A program made the position numbers and the translations under genes. From Doryteuthis pealeii (taxonomy: Eukaryota; Mollusca; Cephalopoda; Myopsida; Loliginidae), in assembly GCA_023376005.1 (NCBI GenBank), contig CM042142.1, positions 51,605,284-51,669,283 of the forward strand: a stretch of DNA of 64,000 bases, given 5' to 3'. This document shows positions 1 through 11,645 of this stretch, piece by piece. The notes under the pieces are model-generated. The model had not been told where the DNA came from, ran no database searches, and saw only the letters and a list, made by a program, of their open reading frames with translations. How positions within the stretch are numbered: position 1 is the stretch's first letter; each line of letters begins with the position of its first letter.

Positions 1-47
1 TGATATTTTATTATATTAAAACTTAAATACTTTGATATATTTGCTAG
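1..47 (+). mobile_element. Helitron family 1, 3' end
   Basis: The sequence ends in tttgCTAG followed by T, matching the 3' end of the complete copy at 29749-30379. The body lies left of the window. Confidence 0.6.
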
Positions 48-126
48 TATATATTATGGAGATTCGGTGTCTCTCTGTCTTTAACCGAAGCTACGCCACT
101 GCTTATGTCATAATACCCTATAATAC

Positions 127-128
<2 letters not shown>
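48..128 (+). mobile_element. Helitron family 1, 5' start in head-to-tail junction
   Basis: Directly after CTAG at 44-47 the sequence resumes with the 5' motif TTATGGAGATTCGG of the same family. It runs to the (TA)n tract at 130, where the copy ends. The usual first TC is missing at the junction. Confidence 0.55.

Positions 129-172
<44 letters not shown>
129..172. repeat. (TA)n microsatellite
   Basis: About 21 uninterrupted TA units. Similar tracts occur at more than 20 places in the window, often at the edges of mobile elements. Confidence 0.9.
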
Positions 173-174
<2 letters not shown>

Positions 175-1145
175 TTTCTATATAAAATGTGATTTACCGG
201 TGAAATTGGTCACAATGGTTTCACAACGATAAGACAGCGATATAACAAATACAAAGTGCTGAATACGTAAGTAGAGCAAATTTATTATTGTACGCGAACA
301 ATCGGCTGGAATTAATCAATGTCTTGATTAATTCAGTGGATTTAACCCTGAAGATCCTTATGGTGAAACTCGAGTAGGTTATTCCTGTGCATACAATAAT
401 AATAATAATAATAATAATAATATATAATTTGTTTTACAAGGTTTCAAAACCAGCCCAATTTGAATCGCTGTCTCGAGCCAAGTTCTTATTTTTGGGGAAA
501 AAAGCCAATGAACCCTGGAAGAAGAAAAGAAGAAAATAGATAAAAAAAATCTCTTAGGTGTTGAAGCCAAGTTATGTGAAGATGCGCTTGTCTACTGTAA
601 CCATTTTCCTTTGCCTTCTGAATGCTTACTTGACTTCCTGTTGCTTTGGCAGGCGAAACTTATCGATGTCTTACAGACAAGACCTCATAAGAAATTTATA
701 ATAAACTTTTGTTCGACATTCACGAAAAAAAAAGAAAGAAGGAATGTGTATGTGTGTATGTATAGGATTTGTGACAGAGACTGAGTGAAGTGAGTGGCTC
801 TTCCGCATCTGTAGTGTTCATAAGAGATCGATATTAAACAGGTTTGCGTAGAAAGATAGAAATAGTTATTACTTTTACTGTCTGTTTCGTTTCTATCAGA
901 ATTTATATACATAAAACCAGACTCATTCTGTCGGTAACGCTTGAATCAATTTCCGACTACAGACTATTAATATGTTTTTTTTTTTTTAAGTTACAATGTA
1001 TTTCTATACTAAAATGATTTACAATGCTTTTCTATAGAAAGATTGATCAATATACAAAAAAATGTGACACACTGACTTTTCGTATTTATCATATATAAAT
1101 GAATTACGATATACCTAAATGTTGCATGTACAGGTAAATGACAGG
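173..1145. other. No gene recognised
   Basis: AT-rich sequence with an (AAT)n tract at about 396-422 and runs of A or T. I see no splice-bounded coding exon and no repeat shared with the rest of the window. Confidence 0.5.
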
Positions 1146-1167
1146 TAAATAAATACACACACACACA

Positions 1168-1170
<3 letters not shown>

Positions 1171-1225
<55 letters not shown>
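1171..1225. repeat. (TA)n microsatellite
   Basis: Long TA tract directly left of fold-back FB-B. Another at about 1526-1588 flanks its right side. Confidence 0.9.
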
Positions 1226-1227
<2 letters not shown>

Positions 1228-1525
1228 AAGAAATAACCAAAGACTTAGATTTAGGCATTATAGTCTATTTCAGGGAGCTTAGACAAAGTGTCTAACTCTC
1301 CCGACTCATCAGATCTTGATGTGTCGGAGAGTTAGACAATTTGTCTAAGCTCCCTGAAATAGACTATAAAGCTAAATCTCTAAGTCTTTTGTTATTTTCT
1401 TTACTTATATATTTTGCTCTGTGACGCTAACATTAAGAGCACACATTGAGCTCTCAAACTGCGACAGGTTTTTTTAAAAAAACTCTTGTGTCGTAAGGAA
1501 GATTTATTCTCTGGACTTTTGGATT
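1226..1525. mobile_element. Fold-back element FB-B, first copy
   Basis: Inverted arms of about 50 bp (agtctatttcagggagctta and its complement) face each other across about 1305-1318. The right flank carries a unique tail (gagcacacattgagctctca). It is bounded by (TA)n on both sides. A reverse-oriented relative is at 60950-61165. Confidence 0.65.
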
Positions 1526-1529
1526 ATAT

Positions 1530-1580
<51 letters not shown>

Positions 1581-1589
1581 ATATATATA

Positions 1590-1622
1590 CTAGCAAAAGT
1601 ACCCGATCCATGACCGGACTAT
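1590..1622 (-). mobile_element. Helitron-type 3' terminus (CTAGCAAAAGTACCCG)
   Basis: Read on the minus strand the sequence ends GTACTTTTGCTAG followed by T, a Helitron-type end. The other end was not identified. Confidence 0.35.
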
Positions 1623-1966
1623 GAAATAAAATAGAAACACCAGAGAGAGAGAGTGTGAGAAAGAGAAAATGGGAGTAAGAGAGGAAAATGATTAATCAAA
1701 TGTGTGTGTGTGTGTGTGTTATTGGTAAAGAAAAAGGCTTAAAGATTGGGCATTTTGCGGATATAGATCTATTTCTACTCACAGGTATCTGTGTATAACT
1801 ATGAGTTTCATCAGACTACTAACTTTATTGAAAATGGTAAACATAAAATTATATACAATTTTTCAGGGAAATCTTGAAACGGTTTCGTTTTCAGTTCTTC
1901 TCATTGCCTTAGGAGGCGGCGTTTAGTGTTTAGTGACCAGCTGGTGGTGATGGTGTCAATCTGGCT

Positions 1967-2016
<50 letters not shown>

Positions 2017-2181
2017 ATTGTTGGATGTTTGTTTATTTTAGAAGCATTGTTGAATAAAGTATATATTAATATTTATATTTTTGCTTGAAGGCAATTACAA
2101 TGCGCATATCGCATAAAATTCGATAATTATAGAAGATAATAATGACAAGTGAATTTCGCAAAGAATTATTCGGTGTGTAGA

Positions 2182-2227
2182 ACATCGTACAGACTGTTTC
2201 AACTTTATTTAGTCTCATCAGCGATGT
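2182..2227 (-). ncRNA. Hammerhead ribozyme motif (GUA cleavage site)
   Basis: On the minus strand the core CUGAUGA is followed by stem II GACU/AGUU with a 6-nt loop, then GAAA. Stem III is ACAG/CUGU with a 1-nt loop, then GUA as the cleavage triplet. Stem I is formed by ACAUCG at the 5' end and CGAUGU at the 3' end, 6 bp. This is the minimal form with a very short stem III known from Penelope-like elements and animal retrozymes. Activity is inferred from the fold only. Confidence 0.75.
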
Positions 2228-2383
2228 ATACTAACGATTTCCCTCCGACAGAAATCGAAACCGGGACTTCAGCAGGATAGTCAGAAAACTGTATCGCTTC
2301 AACCACGATACAGCACGGAAGAATTCCTGCGAAATTAACCTGTCAATGATACTGAGACGTCTCTTCATATGAGGCAAGGGGAC

Positions 2384-2440
<57 letters not shown>

Positions 2441-2517
2441 GGCGTGTGTGTAAATAAATTAAGTATAACTAAATGTACATGTACATGAGAGTCTAACATT
2501 TATTTCAATTATTTCAG

Positions 2518-2649
2518 ATTCCCTTAGATGTTCGAGAACAGAAAGGTCCACGACATTTCCCTCATTTTGTGAGCAAATTCGACGGACGAACAAATGGTGG
2601 AAATTCCATGTTTCTCCAAGAGCGTTGTCTGGAAAGAATGCGGCAAAAA
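2518..2649 (+). CDS. Exon of unrecognised protein (PHFVSKFDGRTNGG)
   Basis: 132 nt, with acceptor attatttcag and donor gtaagt, phase 0 at both ends. It encodes IPLDVREQKGPRHFPHFVSK and then FDGRTNGGNSMFLQERCLER ending MRQK. One frame is a clearly better protein than the others: one alternative has an early stop and the other is Trp- and Cys-rich. No domain is recognised. Confidence 0.6.
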
Positions 2650-3269
2650 GTAAGTCATAAATAAATCTTATCTTATTGGTCCTCCCACACACAGCACACC
2701 CCGCGCGCCCATTGTAGTTCTTCTCGTGAGGGGCGCAATTCCAATGAGCGGCTCTTGGAATGATGGCTATTCTGAGAAATTACTAACCAGACTCGTTTAT
2801 TCTTCTCGTTAAGTACCATTAGAAGAGCGAAGAGGACATTCGAGGCTCAGTTTAATCAACTTTAGAATCTGTTATTTGAACTAGATTTTATTTATCTTTG
2901 GTCAGAGCTGAATATCTATTGATTTGTCCTGTTCACGTCATTGACATGAACTAACCAAAGCAACAATATTAGGGTATTGCCTATTTTAGCGCCTAGAGCA
3001 AAATTCGCGTTGTAAACATTTGAATCACTTCCTTTATATATACTAGCGAATTCGACAAGCGTAGGGCGAGGCTAGGTCGCTTCGTAACACATCTGGCCGC
3101 TCGCAAACTTCTCTTATATATACTAGCGAATTCGCCAAGCATAGAAGGCGACTTGGTCGCTTCGTGATACTCCTGGCCGCACGCAACCTTCCCTTATATG
3201 TACTAGCGAATTCGAAAAGCGTAGGGTGGCTTGGCCGCTTCGTGACATCCCTGGTCACCCGAAACCTTC

Positions 3270-3310
<41 letters not shown>

Positions 3311-6300
3311 AACCCCTACGCACGACCAGGATGTGACACAAGCTCAATTTATTAAGCGAAATTTAATAAATTTGAATTCAGAGTTTTCTTTCTCCCAGAC
3401 TGGTTACCGAAACGAGGTTAAAGAGCCCAACCTGTCCTACTATTTTGTCATAGCTGGAGGGAGAGTAGTGGGATAGCAAACACTGGTCTACGAGTCCACT
3501 TCTTAAGACTCAAACGATTACACCACATATCTCCATACCACCACACAACCTTATCTTATACGTACTAGTGAAATCGATAAGCGTAGGAGGTGGCTTCGTC
3601 GCTTCGTTACATCCTTAGCCGCTCGCATCCTTCCCTTATGTATACTTACCAACCCCTCCGCACGAGCAGGATGTGAAACTAAGTCAATTTCTTAAGCGGA
3701 GTTTGACAGGTTTGAATTCAGAGTTTCCCTTATCCTAGACTGTTACCTAGCCAAGGCTAAAGTGACCAGTCAGCCCTACTATTTACCCATAACTGGAGTG
3801 AGAGTAGTTGGGTGCATACTTTTCCCAGGGGTTTTAACACTATGTGAAATGCAAACAGCCTCATCTAGGATTTGAACTCTGGTCGACGATTTCATTTACT
3901 AAGACACTAACCACTGCACCACCCACCTCTATCCCACCACGCAAAATTATATATACAAGAGAATTTGACAAGCGTAGGGGGTGGCTTGGTAGCTTCGTCA
4001 CACCATTGGCCACTCGCAAACTTCCTCTATATGTACTAGCGAATTTGACAAGCGTAGGGGGTGGCTTAGTTGTTTCGTGACACCCTTGTTGACATTTGCA
4101 TGTATTATTAGAGATTTATTTATTGTTAATTAATTGTAATATTAATTTTAAATATGAGATGTGATTAGATTGCCTTGTCTACTACGAGATATTGGGGAAT
4201 GATGGTATCCAGGTAGAAAAGAAACAGTGACACCAAGTTTTACCCCAGTTTCCGTTACGGAATATTTTGCTTACCCTACAACATTTCAGATGTCTCCGAT
4301 AAGACCTGCACTCGACCGCCTTGTCGACGAACTGTAAAATGCACTGACGACAGCTCTGAAGTGGGCTAACACCCTCTCCTTTCAATGTTAATGAACATTA
4401 TTTCTGCTAGTTTATACATTTTATAAATCTTTTATAAATCTTATTTATCTTATAAATCTTTTATAAATCTTATTTATTTAAAATAATGCTATTTATAAAT
4501 TATATAATGAAAATTATTTCTGCTAGTTTATAAAACCAAACTAAACAATAATATTTACCTACAAACTATTTGCTTACAAATCTATTGTGGTTAAGGGTTA
4601 AAGACACAAGACAGAAAATAAATTAAACAAATATATTAACAAAAAACAGTTGTACAAATATGTACCAATGAGTCGGTTACACGCGAGGCTGTCTTATCGG
4701 CTGTCTCCTGAAATACTAACCCTCGCTTGAGTGCAGAACCTGCTGCTATTTATAATTGGAAGAGATCGTGCGTGCGTGGTAAATTACCATAACAAAAGCA
4801 TATATACAAAAAAGATCTGAGATAATGGCCAACAAATTAAACAAAATAAGCAACCAAAGATCTGCACTCGACACCACAGGGGTCATTACATCATATACCT
4901 GCCATTGAATGTCCGTGATAAAATTTGAGTCTAGCAACACTGTCACCATATTACAATTAGACATCGAACATAATGCCCACCAAAGGCGGTCTGTAAGCGA
5001 GTATTATCGCAATAGATAGATAAAAGTACAGAAAATATATGAGTTCATCAAAATTTGAAACCGATTGTTTCATGAACTCAATAACAGTTACGCCCATTTT
5101 TCTTAGAATTTGCAAAATATTCTTTTAGACGCATAAGCAAAATATATGGGTTGAAATAGTTGCATATTTCCTGGCTGGTTGGTTGGATTTTACGGCATGT
5201 CAACCCTTGCTGGGTTATTTTATGTATATATTATATTTTGCTTCATGTATTTGTATGTGTATTTTTGAGATAAGGCTTGATATGAATAATTATGATATTT
5301 CGGAGTGTTGTCCTCATCTTTACTGCGTATAAATACAACGTTCCGGCCGCTGATACCCCGGGTTCTGTTTTAGGCGTTTTTATTTATTATTCTAATTACC
5401 TTAAAATAAGTCATCTTCAGAGCAGTAACGATTAAGCTCCGACACTGCGTTTGAATTCATGGGTATTCGTCTGAAGATGACTTATTTTAAGGTAATTAAA
5501 ATAATAGATGAAAAACAACTAAAACAGAACTCGAGGTCACAGTGGCATGAACGTTGTGTTTATACACAATAAAGATGAGGACAACAGTCCAAAATATCAT
5601 AATTATACATTTTGTTTTATTCCTTCTTGATGGATATTCAATTTTTTTCAAACTTAATTTTAAAAAAACAACACATTTTCAACAGTCATGATTTTATCTA
5701 TTTAACCCATAGATGGGACCCTAACAGGTACTACCACTTCGGGTTGGGGTAGACATGGGAGTAATAGCGAAAAAGGGGTACTCCATATTCTCCAGAGTTC
5801 TAGAATTGAAACTTCACCACTAGATGCAGTTTAAGGTCATACCCAGTACACCATATTTCCTGGTGACACTAGCGATCGTGTTCAGCCTCAAGTAAAAGGT
5901 AAAGATTTCAAGCATTAATTTTTTTTTGTGGGGGGGGGGGCAGTCATTTCCTCCCAAGTATAAATTAGTTGGTAGGTAAATAATAACACGTACAAGTGTC
6001 ATTATCATTTTCAATTATAACCATTGAAATCAGGTGAAGCAAGAGGATATACTCACTCTACTTCATCGACTGAGTTAGCCTCCTTTCACACCTAAAAAAC
6101 AATCGTTTTCGCTCAAGAATTTTGGAAAGAAAGCTGGTTTTTCGTTTTGCTAAAAATGACAGGCTATACCTGTCCATTATGTAATAAACGATTTGGGTTG
6201 TTTTGTTTTGTTTTACGGCAGATCAGCCTCAGTGGGTCTTTAATGCCGATTAAGTTTTGAAATAAATTAACTTTTTAATGGATACACCTAACAGGTACTA

Positions 6301-9300
6301 CCACTCTGGGTCAGGGTGGATCAGGGAGCAATGGTGATGAGGGGTGCTCCACATTCCTCAAACCTCCAAAACTGGAACCTCAGATAGAGTTTTAACGTCA
6401 TTACCAGGACGTGTAGACCCTCAGCCACCGCCTTCTAGAACCCATATGATAAAAAGGGGTTGGGGTTTGCCATAAGGGCAATATGGTTGGGGCAATTATA
6501 TAGGTCCTAGGGCTTGACATGACCAGCCGATTGATCGGAGGGGGACTCTCCGACCGCCTGTCTAGCCTAAGTAAGGGTTTAAGTGGAGTATTGCAGGTCG
6601 TGGACTGCTCCTCCACCAAGACTCCGTCCTTAAGCATCACGGGTCGCCACTCACGGCTAACAGATGGCCCTATTGGGGGGAGTCTTACTCCTCTGCAGTC
6701 GGAACATTCTAACGCCCCGGGTGACAGGGTGGTGTAATAAACGGGGAACGAGGAACGAATCAAAGATACGAGAAGTAACAGTTCCTAAAAGAATGAAGAA
6801 GCTTACCCCATACGTGGTATCTGTTGTTCATTTCATCGACTAAACGGATAGAATAAAACATCGAAGGTCCTAACGCTAAAGGTCGGGTTGTGTTTTTGCG
6901 TTTTGCACCTCCCCAGCTAACGAATAGCCATCACTAACATTGCAGTCGTTTGTGACTATACCAAATCCACTCCTGATTGAACCACAATCTTCACTTATCA
7001 GTAAGGAACAAGAAGAAATGATATTGGTAGAGCTGCGGTTTTATCTCAAGTGTCACTCAAAATTAACTGAGCACTCATCTTTTTGAAGGACTTACTAATG
7101 GTCATCCTTGTAACTGCTATAATAATCTACATCAGGTATGTCAAACTGAGTAGCACCCTAGGGCCGCATGGATTACATATGTATGTCATGAGGGCCGCAT
7201 GGATTACATATATCTGTCATGAGGACCGCACATAACAACCAAGTCTTTAAATCCTTCTTCTATATTAACAGAACAAAGTGAAGATTGATATCATCAATTT
7301 CTTTATTATTAACTAAAAACTTATGAATACATATAAAAAAAATAGTTAAAAAGAAAGGAAAAATTACTATTACTGGCCGAGTTCAAATAATAAAACGTAC
7401 AAGTGTCATTGTCACTTTCAGTTATAACCATTGAAATCTGGTGAAGGCAAGAGGATAGACTCACCTCCTTTCATAGTCTCCTTCCACAACACAAAAAAGA
7501 GGTGAGAGACAATGTGCTAATAACAGACTGTTTTTTAACACATTACGCTAATGAAAATTAACGACCGTTTTCGCTCAAGAATGTTTGGAAAGAACATTAA
7601 AAAAAACTAGAGTACTGTAAAAACATGCAGTCTGCGTGCGTGCCGCACCTGTGCTTGCTGTCACATGCGGCCATGTCTGATCAAAATTTAACTCCAAATT
7701 CCCCCCTCCCTGGCTCTACCAATTCTCTTGGTGTTTTTATTTTATACCTATACGATGGGATATTTCAAATTCCACAATCAATTCACTTCAGAAATTATTC
7801 TATTCAAATAAAGTCCTATTATCATTGTAATACTCTAGGGAAAGGTATGAATCCAACTTATCTCCCTCCAGCTATGGGTAAATAGTAGGACAGGTTGGGC
7901 TCTTTAAATCCTTGCCTACCAAGTCTCCCCCATGGCTTTATCAAACTTCTTGGTATTTTTTTACCTTTTTGATGCGATATTTCAAAATTCACATTCTATT
8001 CACCTGAGAACTTCTATTCAAATAAAGTTCTATTATTAGTGTTCACATATTATATATGTGCTAGAAGGCGGTAGTTGTGGGTCTTAGTGTCCTGGGTATT
8101 ACGTTAAACTTTATCTAATAGTGAAGTTCCAATTCTGGAGCTCTAGGGAGTATGGAGTACACCATCATCGCCATTACTCCCAGGTCCACTCTGACCCGGA
8201 GTGGTAGTACCTGTGTTCGGCCCGTCTATGAGTTAAATAGAAAAAAGACGGTAAAATATGTTTAAAAATTGAATCTAGAAAGAAGATTGAATACCCATCA
8301 AGAATGAATCAAACAAAATGTCTTCGACATAAAATAACCCAACAAAATTTGATATGCCGTAAAATCCAACCAACCCACCAACAAAATATTTTCCTAAATT
8401 ATTATGTCATAATTTTTTTCCAAATAATTTGTTCATAATTTTTTCCAAATCATACAGTTTAGCTCAGTTGGTAGAGCATCCACTTAGGAACTTCGAGGTT
8501 CCTGGTTCGATACCGTCCCTCGCCAACTCAGCGCATGAGTAGCACAGTTTGGATCTGTGTGGTAAAGTTGGGAACTGATGGTTGGCTTTGCGCTCCACAT
8601 CAGACCTAAAAACAATCTCTCTGGTCTAGCGCAAGGGAAGAGGGGATATACTCCCTCGCTTTCTGACCGTTACCGACAATAGGCCACTTTTACTTACTTT
8701 GTAAGTAAATTGGTCTTTTATTCCACTTCTATTCTGCCAAATAATCTAACCATATAATTATTCCTAGATCAATTGCATTGTGGCAAGTGCAACTCGATGT
8801 CATTTAGCAGAAAATGCTATTAGGACAAAAGGTCAATGTGACTAATGATATCGTGTCAGCGTGATCGAATCTTTCGACATTCTATCTCTCTCTCTCTCTC
8901 TCGTTTGCATGAACGGCCATACACATGCGCGGAGACATGCACACGAACGCAATCAGACTCAGGCCCGTACACAGCCAATGTACATCCGGGTTGGTAGAGA
9001 GGCGAGCAAACGCAAAGAGAACCACACTGACAATCTCACAAACACGACGTGCGGTCATTATACACAAACACATACTCCTCTCTCTCTCATCTCTCTCCAC
9101 AAACACAGCACACAGAAGGCACACACACACACACCACACCACACACACACACACACACACACACGCATAGGCATACATTTAGACGACCTCACTAGACATC
9201 TGTATACATATATTGTAAGTTGAAATGGAAGCGAATCCACGGTATGTTGAAAGGAAAAAATAAAAAGAAAAAGAACATGCTGAATGGATACAAATAGGTT

Positions 9301-9946
9301 ATTTTACTTAACAAACGTGTTTCGGCCAGGAGTTTGTTCATCTACACATGTATCTATTTATTATTATTTCAAAAATATAAAATAAATTAGTTCTTTAAAT
9401 TATATTTTATTCTATAATTTAAATGATAATAATAGAAATACGTATACATGAACAAACTCCTGGCCGAAACACGTGTTAGTAAAATAAACCTATTTTATCC
9501 ATTCAGCATTTTCTTTCCTCATTTTATTTTTCCTTTCAATATATATATATATTAGTTTTTGCACATATATTTGATTACATTCTTGTCTGCGGCCAGATTT
9601 ACATTTAAGTAAAACCCAAAGGCCTGTGCCTACTGATACGCAATTTCGACACACCAACGTACAAATTCTTTTGTCCATATCTTTTCGACTTTTTCCGATT
9701 TTTTTTCAATTTCTTCAAATTTTATCTTTTCCTGTCTGAAGATTGCCACGTAAAGATGTGCATGAAACCAAATGGTCGCAGATAAACATCAATGTAATAT
9801 ATATACAAAAACTAGAATATATATACTTTTTAAAATGAAAGAGCTCTATCACAGATATTGAGCTCTCTCTAAATAATACTACATATATTGGCACACCACT
9901 AACTCATCAAGTGAGATAGTGTTAAGTGCACACTGTTGTAATATTT

Positions 9947-9983
<37 letters not shown>

Positions 9984-10308
9984 TAGAAAAGTCATACCGA
10001 ATTTCGAACGATTACCGTGAGTTACGTCACATAATTTCGAAAGAAAAATAACGGATAAACAACGCCAAATCCTTTCACTTTCACTATTTTTTTCACCCAT
10101 ATACTGTATTTAACTTCTCCCCAGAAAGTCTCTATTATCTATACTTTGACAAAGGGTGAAGGTTCACCGAAAATATAGGAATTACCAGAGACAGAATAAC
10201 AGCTGAATATTAAAATACTGTATTTTGTTCTGTTTTGTTCTGTTTTTTACATGCTTCAAAATACCAAGAAAAAAAAACAAACGTTCACAAGAACAAAGTT
10301 TAATATAT

Positions 10309-10358
<50 letters not shown>

Positions 10359-11149
10359 TTTATATATATATTATAATGTATTTTTAATGTTGAAGATGGG
10401 GGTTATTATGAAGCATTTAAAAATAAATGAAGAAACTCGAGTGTATGAATGACTACTGGATTCACTTATTTCTCATTATTTTTATCATAAATTTTCGGGA
10501 TCGTTAGATTCCCTTCTTCTATCTATCCTGTTGAACGGAATCCTTTGTCTTTGTTGTTATGAGAGCGCCAGCGTCTGCAAAATATTTGTAATAACGGAAG
10601 TATTCCGATATTGGGCATTTGAGTCCCCTCACGTGAGTTCGTAGTTTTAAAATCCATTGGTTTTTGTTGGTTTTCGAGATGGCGTTGTTGGAAATGCGTG
10701 TCTATTAAATACATTTGAGGTGTGTAAAGGTTGTGTGGTGGGGGTGTTAAAGTGAAGTGCTATCGTGCTATGGGGGTGATTTGAGTTTTATTGTGGATTT
10801 GTGGATTATTTAATCTTAGTCTAAAAGATATAAGTATTTCCCACATATCTCTATTTATGCATTGTTGTGCAGTATATGTAATATACGATATTAGGGCTAT
10901 CGCATGTTAGGTGTGGCGGATGGATTGTTATGTTTTGTGTAGGGTATTTTTATTTTGGTTTCAGTGTGGTATATGGCTACAATTTGGCATCTAGGCTTGT
11001 TGCATCTTTTTTACCTTTTCTGTACGGTGTATGTAGATGTTTTTTGGATGCAGTGAAGATGTTATGTAGGTTGGGGTGCTGGACTGCTTTTACGCGTTGA
11101 TGGGCGGGGTTGTTGAAGATGGACTTTTTTGTGGATCGGTTTATATATA

Positions 11150-11184
<35 letters not shown>

Positions 11185-11589
11185 ATATTGATATTTGGCG
11201 TAACATGTTGTGATTACTGTGTGTTTCGATTAATGGAATCCACACGCCCCTTTCAGCACCAGGTTCACTCTAACCGGGATGTTTATACCTGTTAGGGCCC
11301 ATCTATGGGTTTAAATAATTTTAAAAAATGAAAGTTTCAAAAATGTGTTTAAAAAAATTAATTTTGAAAAAAATGTTGAATGAATAAGACAACCCTCTTG
11401 GCATAAAATAATCCACAAGGGTTGACAATACGTAAAAGATCCAACCACCCCAACCAACCTGTGACTGTGCATTCACGAATTGAAACACTCGGTTCGGAAC
11501 ATTTTACCATATTAAATCATCATTTCTTATTTTTCACACACTGTCGGATTCCTTTCAAACATTTTTGCATCTATCTATCTATCTATCTA

Positions 11590-11645
<56 letters not shown>

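Noticed and set aside
1296..1320. Possible third hammerhead (ctgatgagtcggg on the minus strand)
   Set aside because: No GAAA follows at the right distance and the stems do not form.
4182..4385. Cys-rich 67-codon minus-strand frame
   Set aside because: No splice context or recognised zinc-finger spacing.
6401..6763. 120-codon minus-strand frame (and similar ones at 21394, 47024, 54705)
   Set aside because: All lie within R1 copies, are not conserved in frame between copies, and contain indels. R1 shows no coding capacity.
8457..8530. Possible tRNA gene
   Set aside because: A and B boxes are present, but there is no acceptor-stem pairing and a SINE body follows. The same holds for 28270-28331, 44622-44690 and 54226-54300.
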